From Saccharibacillus deserti (GTDB lineage Bacteria; Bacillota; Bacilli; Paenibacillales; Paenibacillaceae), in contig NZ_JABJVN010000001.1 of the NCBI RefSeq assembly GCF_013618475.1, positions 558,001 to 622,000 on the forward strand: DNA of 64,000 bases. Direction: 5' to 3'. The translations under genes were made by a program, and so were the position numbers. Below, piece by piece: positions 57,119 to 64,000 of this stretch. Every line of letters starts with the position of its first letter. Within the stretch, counting starts at the first letter, position 1. The notes under the pieces were generated by a model. It was not told the DNA's origin. It did not search any database and worked only from the letters and a program-made list of their open reading frames with translations.

Positions 57119-58849
57119 ATGCTAGTTGCATTGTCCATTCGGAATCTCGCCGTCGTCGAAGCTGTCGACGTTCATTTTTATCAAGGATTCCATGTGCTGT
57201 CCGGAGAAACGGGAGCCGGCAAATCGATCGTGATCGACGCGCTGGGACTGATCTCGGGCGGACGCGGTTCTTCGGATCTGATTCGTTACGGAGCCGACAA
57301 AGCGGAAATGGAAGCGCTGTTTGAACTTCCGGATGAGCATCCGGTCTGGAAAACGCTCGAGCAGCTCGGTATTTCCGCTTCTTCGGAAGAGCATCTGGTT
57401 ATCCGGCGCGAAGTGACCGCACAAGGCAAAAGTACCTCGCGCATCAACGGACAGCTGGTCAACCTGACCATGCTGCGGGAAGTGGGCGAGCAGCTGATCA
57501 ATATCCACGGCCAGCATGAACACCAATCGCTGCTGCGGCCGGAAAGCCATCTGGGCCTACTCGACTCTTACGGAGGCGAGACGATCGCTCCTGCCAAAGC
57601 GGCGTATCAGCAGGAGTATTCGGCGCTGGCCAAGCTGGAGAGAGAACTGCGCGAACTGCGCGAGACCAGTCAGAAATCGCTGCAAATGCTCGATATGTAC
57701 CGTTTTCAGCTCGAAGAAATTCAAGCCGCCAAGCTTAAAGTGGGCGAAGATCTAGAGCTGGCGGACGAACGTTCCAAACTTGCACACAGTGAAAAGCTGA
57801 TGGAGTCCGTCTCCGAAGGATATAATCTGCTGTACGGAGATCGGGGGATCGAAGCGATCGGTTCCGCTATTTCCAGTCTGGAAGACGTCGAGAATTACGA
57901 TCCGAAAGCGATGCAGCCGATTCTGGAACAGCTGCGCAATGCTTTTTACCAGCTTGAAGACGCGGCGTTCCAACTTCGGGACTACCGCGAGAATATCGAA
58001 TTCAACCCGGGACGTCTGGAAGAAGTGGAAGACCGGCTTAATCTGCTGTCGGGACTGCGGCGGAAATACGGAGAAAGCGTCGAGCAAATTCTGGCGTATT
58101 ACGATCAGATTCACCGGGAGACCGATATGCTGGAAAACAAAGACGAGCGTCTTGAGCTGCTGACCGCCAAGCGCGACAAGCAGCTCGAGAAGACGCTGCG
58201 TCTGGCGCGGGAGCTCAGCGCGCTGAGGCGGGAGTGTTCGCGCGATCTGGCCCGCCAGATCGAAGGCGAGCTCAAGGATCTCCAGATGCAGCGGACCTCG
58301 ATCGAGGTTAAGCTGGAACCGATCCAGGACGCCCGTGGTTTCGAGTTCGAAGGCCGGCGGGTACGCCTGACCCGTCAGGGTGTCGACAATGCGGAATTCC
58401 TGATTTCGCCGAATCCCGGCGAGCCGCTGCGTCCGCTGGGCAAGATTGCCTCGGGCGGCGAACTGTCGCGGATCATGCTGGCTCTCAAAAGTATTTTTGC
58501 CCGCCACGATAAAGTGCCGGTTCTGGTCTTCGACGAAGTGGATACCGGAGTCAGCGGACGCGCGGCCCAATCGATCGCCGAGAAGCTCGTCAAGCTCTCC
58601 CGCGACTGCCAGGTCTTCTCGATCACCCACCTTCCGCAGGTCGCCTGTATGGCGGATCGGCAGTATCTGATCGAAAAGCGGGTAGAAGGCGAGCGTACGA
58701 TGACACGGGTTGAAGCCTTGGACGAAGAAGGCCGTGTGACGGAACTTGCGCGGATGCTCGGCGGTGTCGAAATTACGGAAAAAACGCTGCATCATGCGCA
58801 GGAAATGCTGAAACTTGCAGAAGAAAGCAAAAACGGCCGCGCTTCTTAA
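57119..58849 (+). CDS. recN: DNA repair protein RecN
   Basis: A 576-residue SMC-like ATPase that acts at double-strand breaks. Walker A SGETGAGKSIVIDALGLISGG at residue 27, coiled-coil arms at about 160-370, and head motifs GKIASGGELSRIMLALKSIF and VLVFDEVDTGVSGRAAQSIAEKL. The promoter is shared with upstream genes. In most Bacillales spoIVB comes next; here a 323-base gap leads straight to spo0A. Confidence 0.97.
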   Translation: MLVALSIRNLAVVEAVDVHFYQGFHVLSGETGAGKSIVIDALGLISGGRGSSDLIRYGADKAEMEALFELPDEHPVWKTLEQLGISASSEEHLVIRREVTAQGKSTSRINGQLVNLTMLREVGEQLINIHGQHEHQSLLRPESHLGLLDSYGGETIAPAKAAYQQEYSALAKLERELRELRETSQKSLQMLDMYRFQLEEIQAAKLKVGEDLELADERSKLAHSEKLMESVSEGYNLLYGDRGIEAIGSAISSLEDVENYDPKAMQPILEQLRNAFYQLEDAAFQLRDYRENIEFNPGRLEEVEDRLNLLSGLRRKYGESVEQILAYYDQIHRETDMLENKDERLELLTAKRDKQLEKTLRLARELSALRRECSRDLARQIEGELKDLQMQRTSIEVKLEPIQDARGFEFEGRRVRLTRQGVDNAEFLISPNPGEPLRPLGKIASGGELSRIMLALKSIFARHDKVPVLVFDEVDTGVSGRAAQSIAEKLVKLSRDCQVFSITHLPQVACMADRQYLIEKRVEGERTMTRVEALDEEGRVTELARMLGGVEITEKTLHHAQEMLKLAEESKNGRAS

Positions 58850-58996
58850 GCCGGTCTTCATCTTCCCGAAACCGTATGCAGATCCCGAAAACCGGAGCCC
58901 CTCGGCTCCGCTTCGGATCTGAAAAAGTACGATAAACGGCGAATTTCGAAAAGGGATTCGTTCATCGTACTCATTTACGGTTTTGGGATTTTTTGT

Positions 58997-59024
58997 TTGA
59001 ATTCGGCCGCTAACCCGATATACT
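58997..59024 (+). promoter_or_regulatory. Candidate sigma-A promoter of spo0A
   Basis: TTGAAT and TATACT spaced 16 bases; start near 59031. I found no clear sigma-H promoter. Confidence 0.45.
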
Positions 59025-59071
59025 GGTAAAGAGCAAAGATTTGGCGCCGCGGCAGGGATCGGTTCGAACGG

Positions 59072-59078
59072 TGTCGAA
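59072..59078 (+). promoter_or_regulatory. 0A box upstream of spo0A
   Basis: TGTCGAA, a perfect match to the Spo0A-binding heptamer, about 41 bases after the promoter start. Suggests autoregulation. Confidence 0.5.
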
Positions 59079-59172
59079 TTTTATGTAAGAGATCTGTTGA
59101 AGTAAAACAGAAGCGGTTCTGTGAATGACAGAGGATCCGGCTTTGCCGCCGGATGAGGAGGAGGAACAGGCT

Positions 59173-59979
59173 TTGCCAAACATCGAAGTTATGCTTGCGG
59201 ACGATAACCGGGATTTCGTTCATATGCTCCAGGAGCATATTTCCGCCCAGGAAGACATGACGGTAACAGGAGTCGCTTTTAACGGGGAAGAAGTGCTGGG
59301 ACTGCTGCGTACGGCCGAGCGGGCTCCGGATATTCTGATCCTGGATATTATTATGCCGCATCTGGACGGGCTGGGCGTGCTGGAGAAACTGCAGAGCATG
59401 AACTTGAACCCCCGTCCCAAAGTGATTATGCTGACGGCATTCGGGCAGGAGAATATTACCCAGCGTGCGGTGGAATTGGGCGCTGCTTATTATATTCTGA
59501 AGCCGTTCGATATTGAAGTACTGGTCAACCGGGTGCGGCAGATGCTGAATATTCCGTCTTCGCCGATCACGCAGGCCCAACCGGCGCCTACGCCGAAGCC
59601 AAGTATCGGATCGCTGTCCAAAGGCAAAAGCCTGGATGCGAGCATTACGTCCATCATCAACGAAATCGGGATTCCCGTGCATGTCAGAGGCTACAAGTAC
59701 CTGCGCGAAGCCATTACGATGGTGTATCACAATATCGAAATTCTCGGTTCGATCACGAAGACGTTGTATCCGTCGATTGCCGAGAAATACGCGACGACCC
59801 CATCCCGAGTGGAACGTGCGATCCGCCATGCGATCGAGCTGGCTTGGGCACGCGGTTCGGTGCAAAATATCAGCGATCTGTTCGGCTACACCGTCAGCAT
59901 CAACAAATCCAAGCCAACCAACAGCGAATTTATCGCGATGATCGCGGACAAGCTGCGGATCGAGCATACGGTGAGCTGA
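59173..59979 (+). CDS. spo0A: Response regulator Spo0A
   Basis: A 268-residue master regulator, normal Spo0A length. TTG 59173 is chosen because GAGGAGGAGG lies eight bases upstream and the protein starts (M)[18 protein letters not shown]; a longer ATG frame from 59125 adds 16 acidic residues unlike the family. Receiver domain: phospho-acceptor Asp58 in [14 protein letters not shown], Thr and Lys in MLTAFG and [13 protein letters not shown]-binding domain [25 protein letters not shown]...[18 protein letters not shown]...[20 protein letters not shown] is intact. Kept although spoIIIA and spoIVB are missing nearby. Confidence 0.95.
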   Translation: MPNIEVMLADDNRDFVHMLQEHISAQEDMTVTGVAFNGEEVLGLLRTAERAPDILILDIIMPHLDGLGVLEKLQSMNLNPRPKVIMLTAFGQENITQRAVELGAAYYILKPFDIEVLVNRVRQMLNIPSSPITQAQPAPTPKPSIGSLSKGKSLDASITSIINEIGIPVHVRGYKYLREAITMVYHNIEILGSITKTLYPSIAEKYATTPSRVERAIRHAIELAWARGSVQNISDLFGYTVSINKSKPTNSEFIAMIADKLRIEHTVS

Positions 59980-60181
59980 AGCAGCGGAGTTATGCGGGTT
60001 TGAGATCGTTTAAGCTAAAACAAGTTTGGCTATAAATATCGGAAATTCTCTATTTTAAGCCAACAAACTTCCATGGATCGTACCAACTAATGCCGTTGTT
60101 TATTGGATGTGCGATAATCCGGTAAACGGCGGTATTTTTATCTTCCATACTTTAAGCGGAATCGGACAGGAGGAACAAGCG

Positions 60182-60712
60182 ATGAAAATGACAGCAGCGA
60201 TAAGGGCGGCCTTCCTGGCAGCGATCGTTCTTCTAGCCGGTTGTTCGCAGCCGGCGGACGAAGCCGGTGGACATGCAATGAACCACAGTTCGACGGGCAA
60301 ACTGCCCGATGGGCTGACAGAAGCGAAAGACGCGGCGTATCCGGTCGGCACGAAGATTACCGTTCATTCCGATCATATGGCCGGGATGGACGGGGCGGAA
60401 GGCACAGTGACAGGAGCTTATGATACGGTCATCTACTCCGTCTCGTATACGCCGACCGATGGCGGAGAGCCGGTTGTCGGACACAAATGGGTGATTCGGG
60501 AAGAACTCGAAGACGCCGGGGATCAAACGCCGGGGCAAGGCGATACCGTTACGATCGAAGCTGATCATATGGAGGGGATGAAAGGGGCCAAAGCCACGAT
60601 CGATACCGCCAGTGAAGGAGTGATCTATCAAGTGGATTATGTGCCGACCGACGGCGGAGAACCGGTAAAAAATCATAGATGGGTCACTGAAGACGAGCTG
60701 TCGGCGAATTGA
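60182..60712 (+). CDS. YdhK-like DUF1541 lipoprotein
   Basis: A 176-residue lipoprotein with lipobox IVLLAGCSQ (Cys at about residue 21) and two tandem DUF1541 units of about 60 residues, each with a HMxGMxGA core and a YTPTDGGEPV or YVPTDGGEPV repeat (DHMAGMDGAEGTVTGAYDTVIYSVSYTPTDGGEPVVGHKWV and its copy). Relatives are found with copper or metal stress genes, but function is unproven. AGGAGGAAC precedes ATG. Confidence 0.87.
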   Translation: MKMTAAIRAAFLAAIVLLAGCSQPADEAGGHAMNHSSTGKLPDGLTEAKDAAYPVGTKITVHSDHMAGMDGAEGTVTGAYDTVIYSVSYTPTDGGEPVVGHKWVIREELEDAGDQTPGQGDTVTIEADHMEGMKGAKATIDTASEGVIYQVDYVPTDGGEPVKNHRWVTEDELSAN

Positions 60713-60843
60713 TCGCCGGCAGCTTATTTTTTGAAGAAGAGAATCGGCGTGTATAAATTTGGTTTCCCCGTGTCGGTTTGAGATAATAGAGAAGCGGGCC
60801 GGTTATCGGGATTCCCGCAGAGCCGAAAGGGAGAGACACACTC

Positions 60844-61092
60844 ATGAGAAAGATCCACATCCGAATTTTATACGACAATGGAATCGAGAAAGAATATGCG
60901 TTCGACTCGAGCGAAGAACTGACGGCAGCGGAGATGGAAATCGCCATCCGCGAAATCAAGGAAGCTTACATCATTCCCGCTTTTCGCGGCGAAAAATTCG
61001 AAAGCGTCGGCTGCCTGACATTCGAGAGTGGAGAACGCGAGATCAGTATCAATTTGGCCAAGGTGGCGGAAATCGCTTTTGCGATCCGGTAG
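60844..61092 (+). CDS. Small conserved hypothetical protein, 82 aa
   Basis: An 82-residue acidic cytoplasmic protein (MRKIHIRILYDNGIEKEYAFDSSEELTAAEMEIAIREIKEAYIIPAFRGEKF). Predicted alpha/beta, no signal peptide. The ribosome site AAAGGGAGAG is good. Followed after 64 bases by an NAD(P)-binding protein gene. I do not recognise a family. Confidence 0.65.
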   Translation: MRKIHIRILYDNGIEKEYAFDSSEELTAAEMEIAIREIKEAYIIPAFRGEKFESVGCLTFESGEREISINLAKVAEIAFAIR

Positions 61093-61156
61093 AAAGCAGG
61101 GGCATAAAGCGAAGCAAACCCACATACAAGATCACCCAGACCGAGGAGGAACCTTT

Positions 61157-61798
61157 ATGAACGTATTGATTATTGGAGCGAACGGACAAATTGGAAGCCG
61201 GCTCATTCGGCAGCTCAAGCAGGAAGGCCGCCATACGGTCAAGGCGATGATCCGCAAAGCCGAGCAGGAAAACGAGCTGCGCGCGGCGGGAGTCGAGCCG
61301 GTGCTGGCGAATCTGGAAGACAGCGTAGAGACTCTGGCACAGGCCATGCAAGGCTGCGATGCCCTTGTATTTACCGCAGGTTCGGGAGGTTCGACCGGCC
61401 TGGACAAGACGCTGCTGATCGATCTCGACGGCGCGGTCAAAACGATGGAAGCAGCCGAAAAAGCGGGCGTCAAGCGTTATGTGATCGTCAGCGCCATGCA
61501 GGCCCACAATCGCGAGAACTGGTCCGAACAGATTAAACCGTATTACGCGGCCAAACATTATGCGGACCGGATGCTGGAATCGACGGGACTCGATTATACG
61601 ATTGTGCGCCCGGGAGGGCTGACCAACGATCCGGGTACCGGCAGCATCTCGGCGGCGGAAAATCTTGAACCGGGTTCCATTTCCCGCGACGACGTCGCTG
61701 CCGTTATTGCGGCACTGCTGGAAGACCGTCGTACGTATCGCCGGGCGTTTGACCTGACCTCGGGCAAGACTCCGATCGGAGAAGCGTTCGGCGTCTAA
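61157..61798 (+). CDS. NAD(P)-binding SDR/NmrA-like protein
   Basis: A 213-residue atypical SDR (YhfK/SDR_a5-like). MNVLIIGANGQIGSRLIRQL has the GxxGxxG motif at residue 7; LDYTIVRPGGLTNDPGTGSI is the family's later motif. YYAAKHYADRMLE supplies a Tyr-x3-Lys-like pair. ATG 61157 follows GAGGAGGAACC. Relatives are annotated as NAD(P)H-binding or nucleoside-diphosphate-sugar epimerase; the substrate is not known. Confidence 0.87.
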   Translation: MNVLIIGANGQIGSRLIRQLKQEGRHTVKAMIRKAEQENELRAAGVEPVLANLEDSVETLAQAMQGCDALVFTAGSGGSTGLDKTLLIDLDGAVKTMEAAEKAGVKRYVIVSAMQAHNRENWSEQIKPYYAAKHYADRMLESTGLDYTIVRPGGLTNDPGTGSISAAENLEPGSISRDDVAAVIAALLEDRRTYRRAFDLTSGKTPIGEAFGV

Positions 61799-61907
61799 TC
61801 CCGGTTTGGCCGGGCGCTCGTTTCAGCGGCGAAACATTCCGGTTAACGTTACCTTAGATACGCAAAGCCTGCGATAAGCAGATGCAGACGGAAAGGGCGG
61901 TTGCCAG

Positions 61908-62969
61908 ATGAAAAGCGGAACGGGAAATTATACCGAACTCCAGAAAAACGAAATGAAGCGCCAAATCCGCGCAGCCGCGGATGAAGCTTTCGACAAAGAA
62001 ATGGCGGAGATCAACGGACAGCTGCAGCAGGAAATTCTGATCGCCATGATCGGGGATGTCAATGCCGGGAAATCTTCGACCATCAACCGGATTGTAGGCG
62101 AAGAAGTAGCGGGTGTCGGCGCGGAGCCGGGCGAGACGACCGCTATTCATCCGCATGCTTACAAAGACAAAATCTTTTTTATCGATACGCCGGGATTGAA
62201 TGATGTGAATACGGAAAATTCGGCGACGACGCTTGATTATTTCCGGAAAACCGATGTGGTACTATTCTTCTTGAACGCAGCGGGAACCGTCTTTTCGGAG
62301 AGTGAGCAGCGTTCATTCCGAATCGTGGAAAAAGCCAATCCGAATATCCTGATCGTGCTGAACAAGATCGATGCGGCGGACGAGGTCGATCGGCTGGTGG
62401 CCAGAGTGCGGAAGGAAACGGGCGAAAAGTATGAAGTGATTCCTATTTCTTCGCGTACGGGCGAGAATATCGACGGTCTGCGCGATGCCATTCTTGACTT
62501 GTTAAAAAAAAACAACAAGGATATTCTGTTCGCACGTACGATCAAAGCCAAATCTTCGACCGCCAATAAATGGATTATCGGAGCGGCCACGTCCGCGGGA
62601 GCGATCGGAGCGGTACCGATGCCCGGCGCGGACATTGTACCGTTGACCGCGCTGCAGATCGGACTGCTGACAAGGCTTGCCGTGCTGTACGAACGTCCGA
62701 TCAGCCGGGAAGCGGCCAAAGAGATCGTCATAACCGCAATCGTGGGCAATCTGGGCCGGACCCTGTTTTCGCAGATCATGAAAATCTTTCCCGGAGCGGG
62801 AAGCGTTGCGGGTGCCGGTGTTGCGGGAACGGTAACGCTTGCGCTCGGTTACTCGGTCAAATACGCCTATGAACGGGGAATCGATGTGACTCCCGAATCC
62901 GTATCCAAATTGTACAAGACTTTCCGCGAGCGAAAAAACAAAGGCAAGAAACTGCCCGGCGAAGAATAA
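61908..62969 (+). CDS. Era/dynamin-like membrane GTPase with C-terminal helices
   Basis: A 353-residue protein. The G domain has P-loop GDVNAGKSSTINRIVG, switch II DTPGLND and NKIDAAD for guanine binding. The C-terminal third has hydrophobic stretches (WIIGAATSAGAIGAVPMPGADIVPLTALQIGLLTRLAVLY and GAGSVAGAGVAGTVTLALGYSV) of the DUF697/YcjF type that sit in membranes. No KH domain, so it is not Era itself. Probably involved in membrane or envelope homeostasis. AAAGGGCGG precedes ATG. Confidence 0.85.
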   Translation: MKSGTGNYTELQKNEMKRQIRAAADEAFDKEMAEINGQLQQEILIAMIGDVNAGKSSTINRIVGEEVAGVGAEPGETTAIHPHAYKDKIFFIDTPGLNDVNTENSATTLDYFRKTDVVLFFLNAAGTVFSESEQRSFRIVEKANPNILIVLNKIDAADEVDRLVARVRKETGEKYEVIPISSRTGENIDGLRDAILDLLKKNNKDILFARTIKAKSSTANKWIIGAATSAGAIGAVPMPGADIVPLTALQIGLLTRLAVLYERPISREAAKEIVITAIVGNLGRTLFSQIMKIFPGAGSVAGAGVAGTVTLALGYSVKYAYERGIDVTPESVSKLYKTFRERKNKGKKLPGEE

Positions 62970-62996
62970 AAAAATCGACCCGGTATTTGGACCGGA

Positions 62997-63022
62997 GGCT
63001 CCGCGAATGCGGAGTCTTTTTG
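62997..63022 (+). terminator. Terminator of the GTPase gene
   Basis: GGCTCCGC-gaat-GCGGAGTC, tail TTTTTG. Confidence 0.8.
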
Positions 63023-63068
63023 CTTTGTTTTGCGTTAATCCGCCTGTTCGGCATAACGGTTCAGGTTC

Positions 63069-63077
63069 TGATATAAT
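63069..63077 (+). promoter_or_regulatory. Extended -10 promoter of the acetyltransferase gene
   Basis: TGATATAAT, the same extended -10 as before accB, 55 bases upstream of ATG. Confidence 0.5.
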
Positions 63078-63131
63078 GAAAAATGCGAAAAAGGGTACTC
63101 TTGAAGCGGTACCGAAAAGGGAGGGGATCGA

Positions 63132-63761
63132 ATGTTTACCGAACGGCTGGAACTCAAGTTTTTTGCAGTGGAAGAAGCGGAAGAGCTTCTGGCGCTTCGA
63201 TTGGCGAACCGGGAGTTTCTGGAACCGTTGGAACCGATTCGTTCCGACGGTTATTTGACGCTTGCCGGACAGAGAACGGAGATCATGCAGAGCGATCAAG
63301 GGCGAATCCGGGACCAAGGCTATATTTACGGTGTGCGGCTGCGGGAAAACGGACATCTGATCGGACGCGCGGCGCTGACAGGCCTTGCACGCGGCCCTTT
63401 CCAGAATGCGAACCTGGGTTATTTTCTGGATGAATCGCATAACGGACAAGGGTATATGACGGAAGCGGTAACCGCCGTACTGGAATTGGCTTTTGGCAAA
63501 CACGGCCTGCACCGCGTTCAGGCGGGAGTCATGCCGCGGAACAGGTCTTCGCAGAGAGTATTGGAAAAAGCCGGTTTCCGGCGAGAAGGGTTGGCGGAAC
63601 GTTATTTGAAAATCAACGGCGTATGGGAAGACCACGTGCTGTTTGGCATCACAGTCGAGGATCGGGAACAGCTCCAGGGCCGCTCGCAGGGCGCCGCGGC
63701 AGAAATTTTGGACGAACAGGCGCAAAAGCTGTCAGCGGCTGAAAAGGTGCGAACGTTTTAA
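63132..63761 (+). CDS. GNAT N-acetyltransferase (RimJ-like)
   Basis: A 209-residue acetyltransferase: NANLGYFLDESHNGQGYMTEAVTAVLELAFGKHGLHRVQAGVMPRNRSSQRVLEKAGFRREGLAERYLKINGVWEDHVLFGI is the classic RimJ/RimL-type acetyl-CoA site (QGYMTEA as the Q-x-x-G-x-A loop). It is longer than usual because of a polar C-terminal tail of about 30 residues. The ribosome site AGGGAGGGG is strong. Substrate unknown: ribosomal proteins or small amines. Confidence 0.88.
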   Translation: MFTERLELKFFAVEEAEELLALRLANREFLEPLEPIRSDGYLTLAGQRTEIMQSDQGRIRDQGYIYGVRLRENGHLIGRAALTGLARGPFQNANLGYFLDESHNGQGYMTEAVTAVLELAFGKHGLHRVQAGVMPRNRSSQRVLEKAGFRREGLAERYLKINGVWEDHVLFGITVEDREQLQGRSQGAAAEILDEQAQKLSAAEKVRTF

Positions 63762-63811
63762 ACGGAGCGTGGGGCGCGGGCAGGCGTATCGGCCGAACCG
63801 GAAGGTAGACG

Positions 63812-63848
63812 AAAAAGGCGGACCGCCGGATGCGGACCGCCTTTTTTT
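63812..63848. terminator. Bidirectional terminator at the right end
   Basis: AAAAAGGCGG/CCGCCTTTTTTT with an inner CGC/GCG pair; shared by the acetyltransferase and the convergent partial gene. Confidence 0.8.
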
Positions 63849-63882
63849 GCGACTTCATGCCAGAATCGGTGCGGAGAGCGGC

Positions 63883-64000
63883 TTACAGCGCCCCGAGGAC
63901 TTTGCCTTTCAAGAAAGCGACGCCCTGCCAGGTAAGCCCGCCTCTCATGTAGACCCAGACTTCGGCCGGTTCGCCCCATGACAGCAGCACATGTTCCCTA
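63883..64000 (-). CDS. 3' end of an unidentified leftward gene
   Basis: An open frame enters from the right edge and ends at TAA (63883-63885). It encodes at least 38 residues, ending WQGVAFLKGKVLGAL, with SWGEPAEVWVYMRGGL before. GC-biased third positions and the terminator just downstream support a real gene. Too short to identify. Confidence 0.6.
   Translation of the reverse strand, partial: REHVLLSWGEPAEVWVYMRGGLTWQGVAFLKGKVLGAL

Larger units (their letters stand above)
58850..59172. other. recN-spo0A intergenic region lacking spoIVB
   Basis: 323 bases. Two hairpins (58881-58921 GGAGCC/GGCTCC within a longer GATC arm; 58928-58971 GTACGAT/ATCGTAC) are followed by a promoter candidate and a 0A box. 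No open frame resembling SpoIVB (PDZ-serine peptidase) or its remnant is visible. Confidence 0.7.

Overview
This window is chromosomal DNA from a low-copy, moderately GC-rich Firmicute. Gene order, protein sequences, Gram-positive ribosome binding sites and sigma-A promoters point to Bacillales, most likely Paenibacillaceae (Paenibacillus or Saccharibacillus type). That placement is inferred from similarity I recognise, not from a search. No rRNA, tRNA, CRISPR array, insertion sequence, phage or plasmid gene was seen.

Layout. 1-14.8 kb is mixed metabolic and stress genes: alanine dehydrogenase (cut by one base at the left edge), an OsmC protein, aspartase, a luciferase-like flavin oxidoreductase, a secreted serine hydrolase with a wall 'stalk' domain, an SDR facing a WYL regulator, a short Crp-like regulator, a YitT membrane protein behind an unusual leader with two tiny ORFs, an FMN reductase and a fused MsrAB. 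14.0-19.9 kb is a sugar-oxidation locus: an AraC regulator divergent from two Gfo/Idh/MocA dehydrogenases, two sugar-phosphate-isomerase-fold proteins and a ThuA protein, with no transporter or glycosidase. 20-22 kb holds a uracil-DNA-glycosylase-like protein, an HxlR regulator and a small anchored protein.

22-29.7 kb is a fermentation island: an Fe-S type Fnr, then adhE, pflB and pflA. Near-consensus TGTGA-N6-TCACA boxes sit about 41.5 bases upstream of the predicted starts of adhE and pflB. 29.9-32.3 kb is a large secreted stalk/PKD protein. 32.5-39.2 kb is metal homeostasis around metG: a Fur-family regulator (probably Zur), yidD, a T-box-controlled metG, a zinc ABC transporter with a Zur-like operator on its promoter, and an mntR broken by an amber stop at the codon of metal ligand Glu102.

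39-60 kb is a conserved Bacillales backbone (yqhQ, pepP, efp, accBC, asp23/amaP, nusB, folD, xseAB, ispA, dxs, tlyA, argR, recN, spo0A). Two sporulation loci normally embedded in it are missing: the spoIIIA operon, whose place between efp and accB is held by lysC, and spoIVB between recN and spo0A. Spo0A itself is intact. The inference is a lineage that lost endospore formation but kept Spo0A for other roles.

60-64 kb carries a DUF1541 lipoprotein, a small hypothetical protein, an NAD(P)-binding protein, a dynamin/Era-like GTPase, an acetyltransferase and the 3' end of an unidentified gene. The best candidates for new biology are the mntR amber, the two clean sporulation gaps, the yitT leader, the transporter-less sugar 3-oxidation locus and the palindrome over the asp23 promoter.
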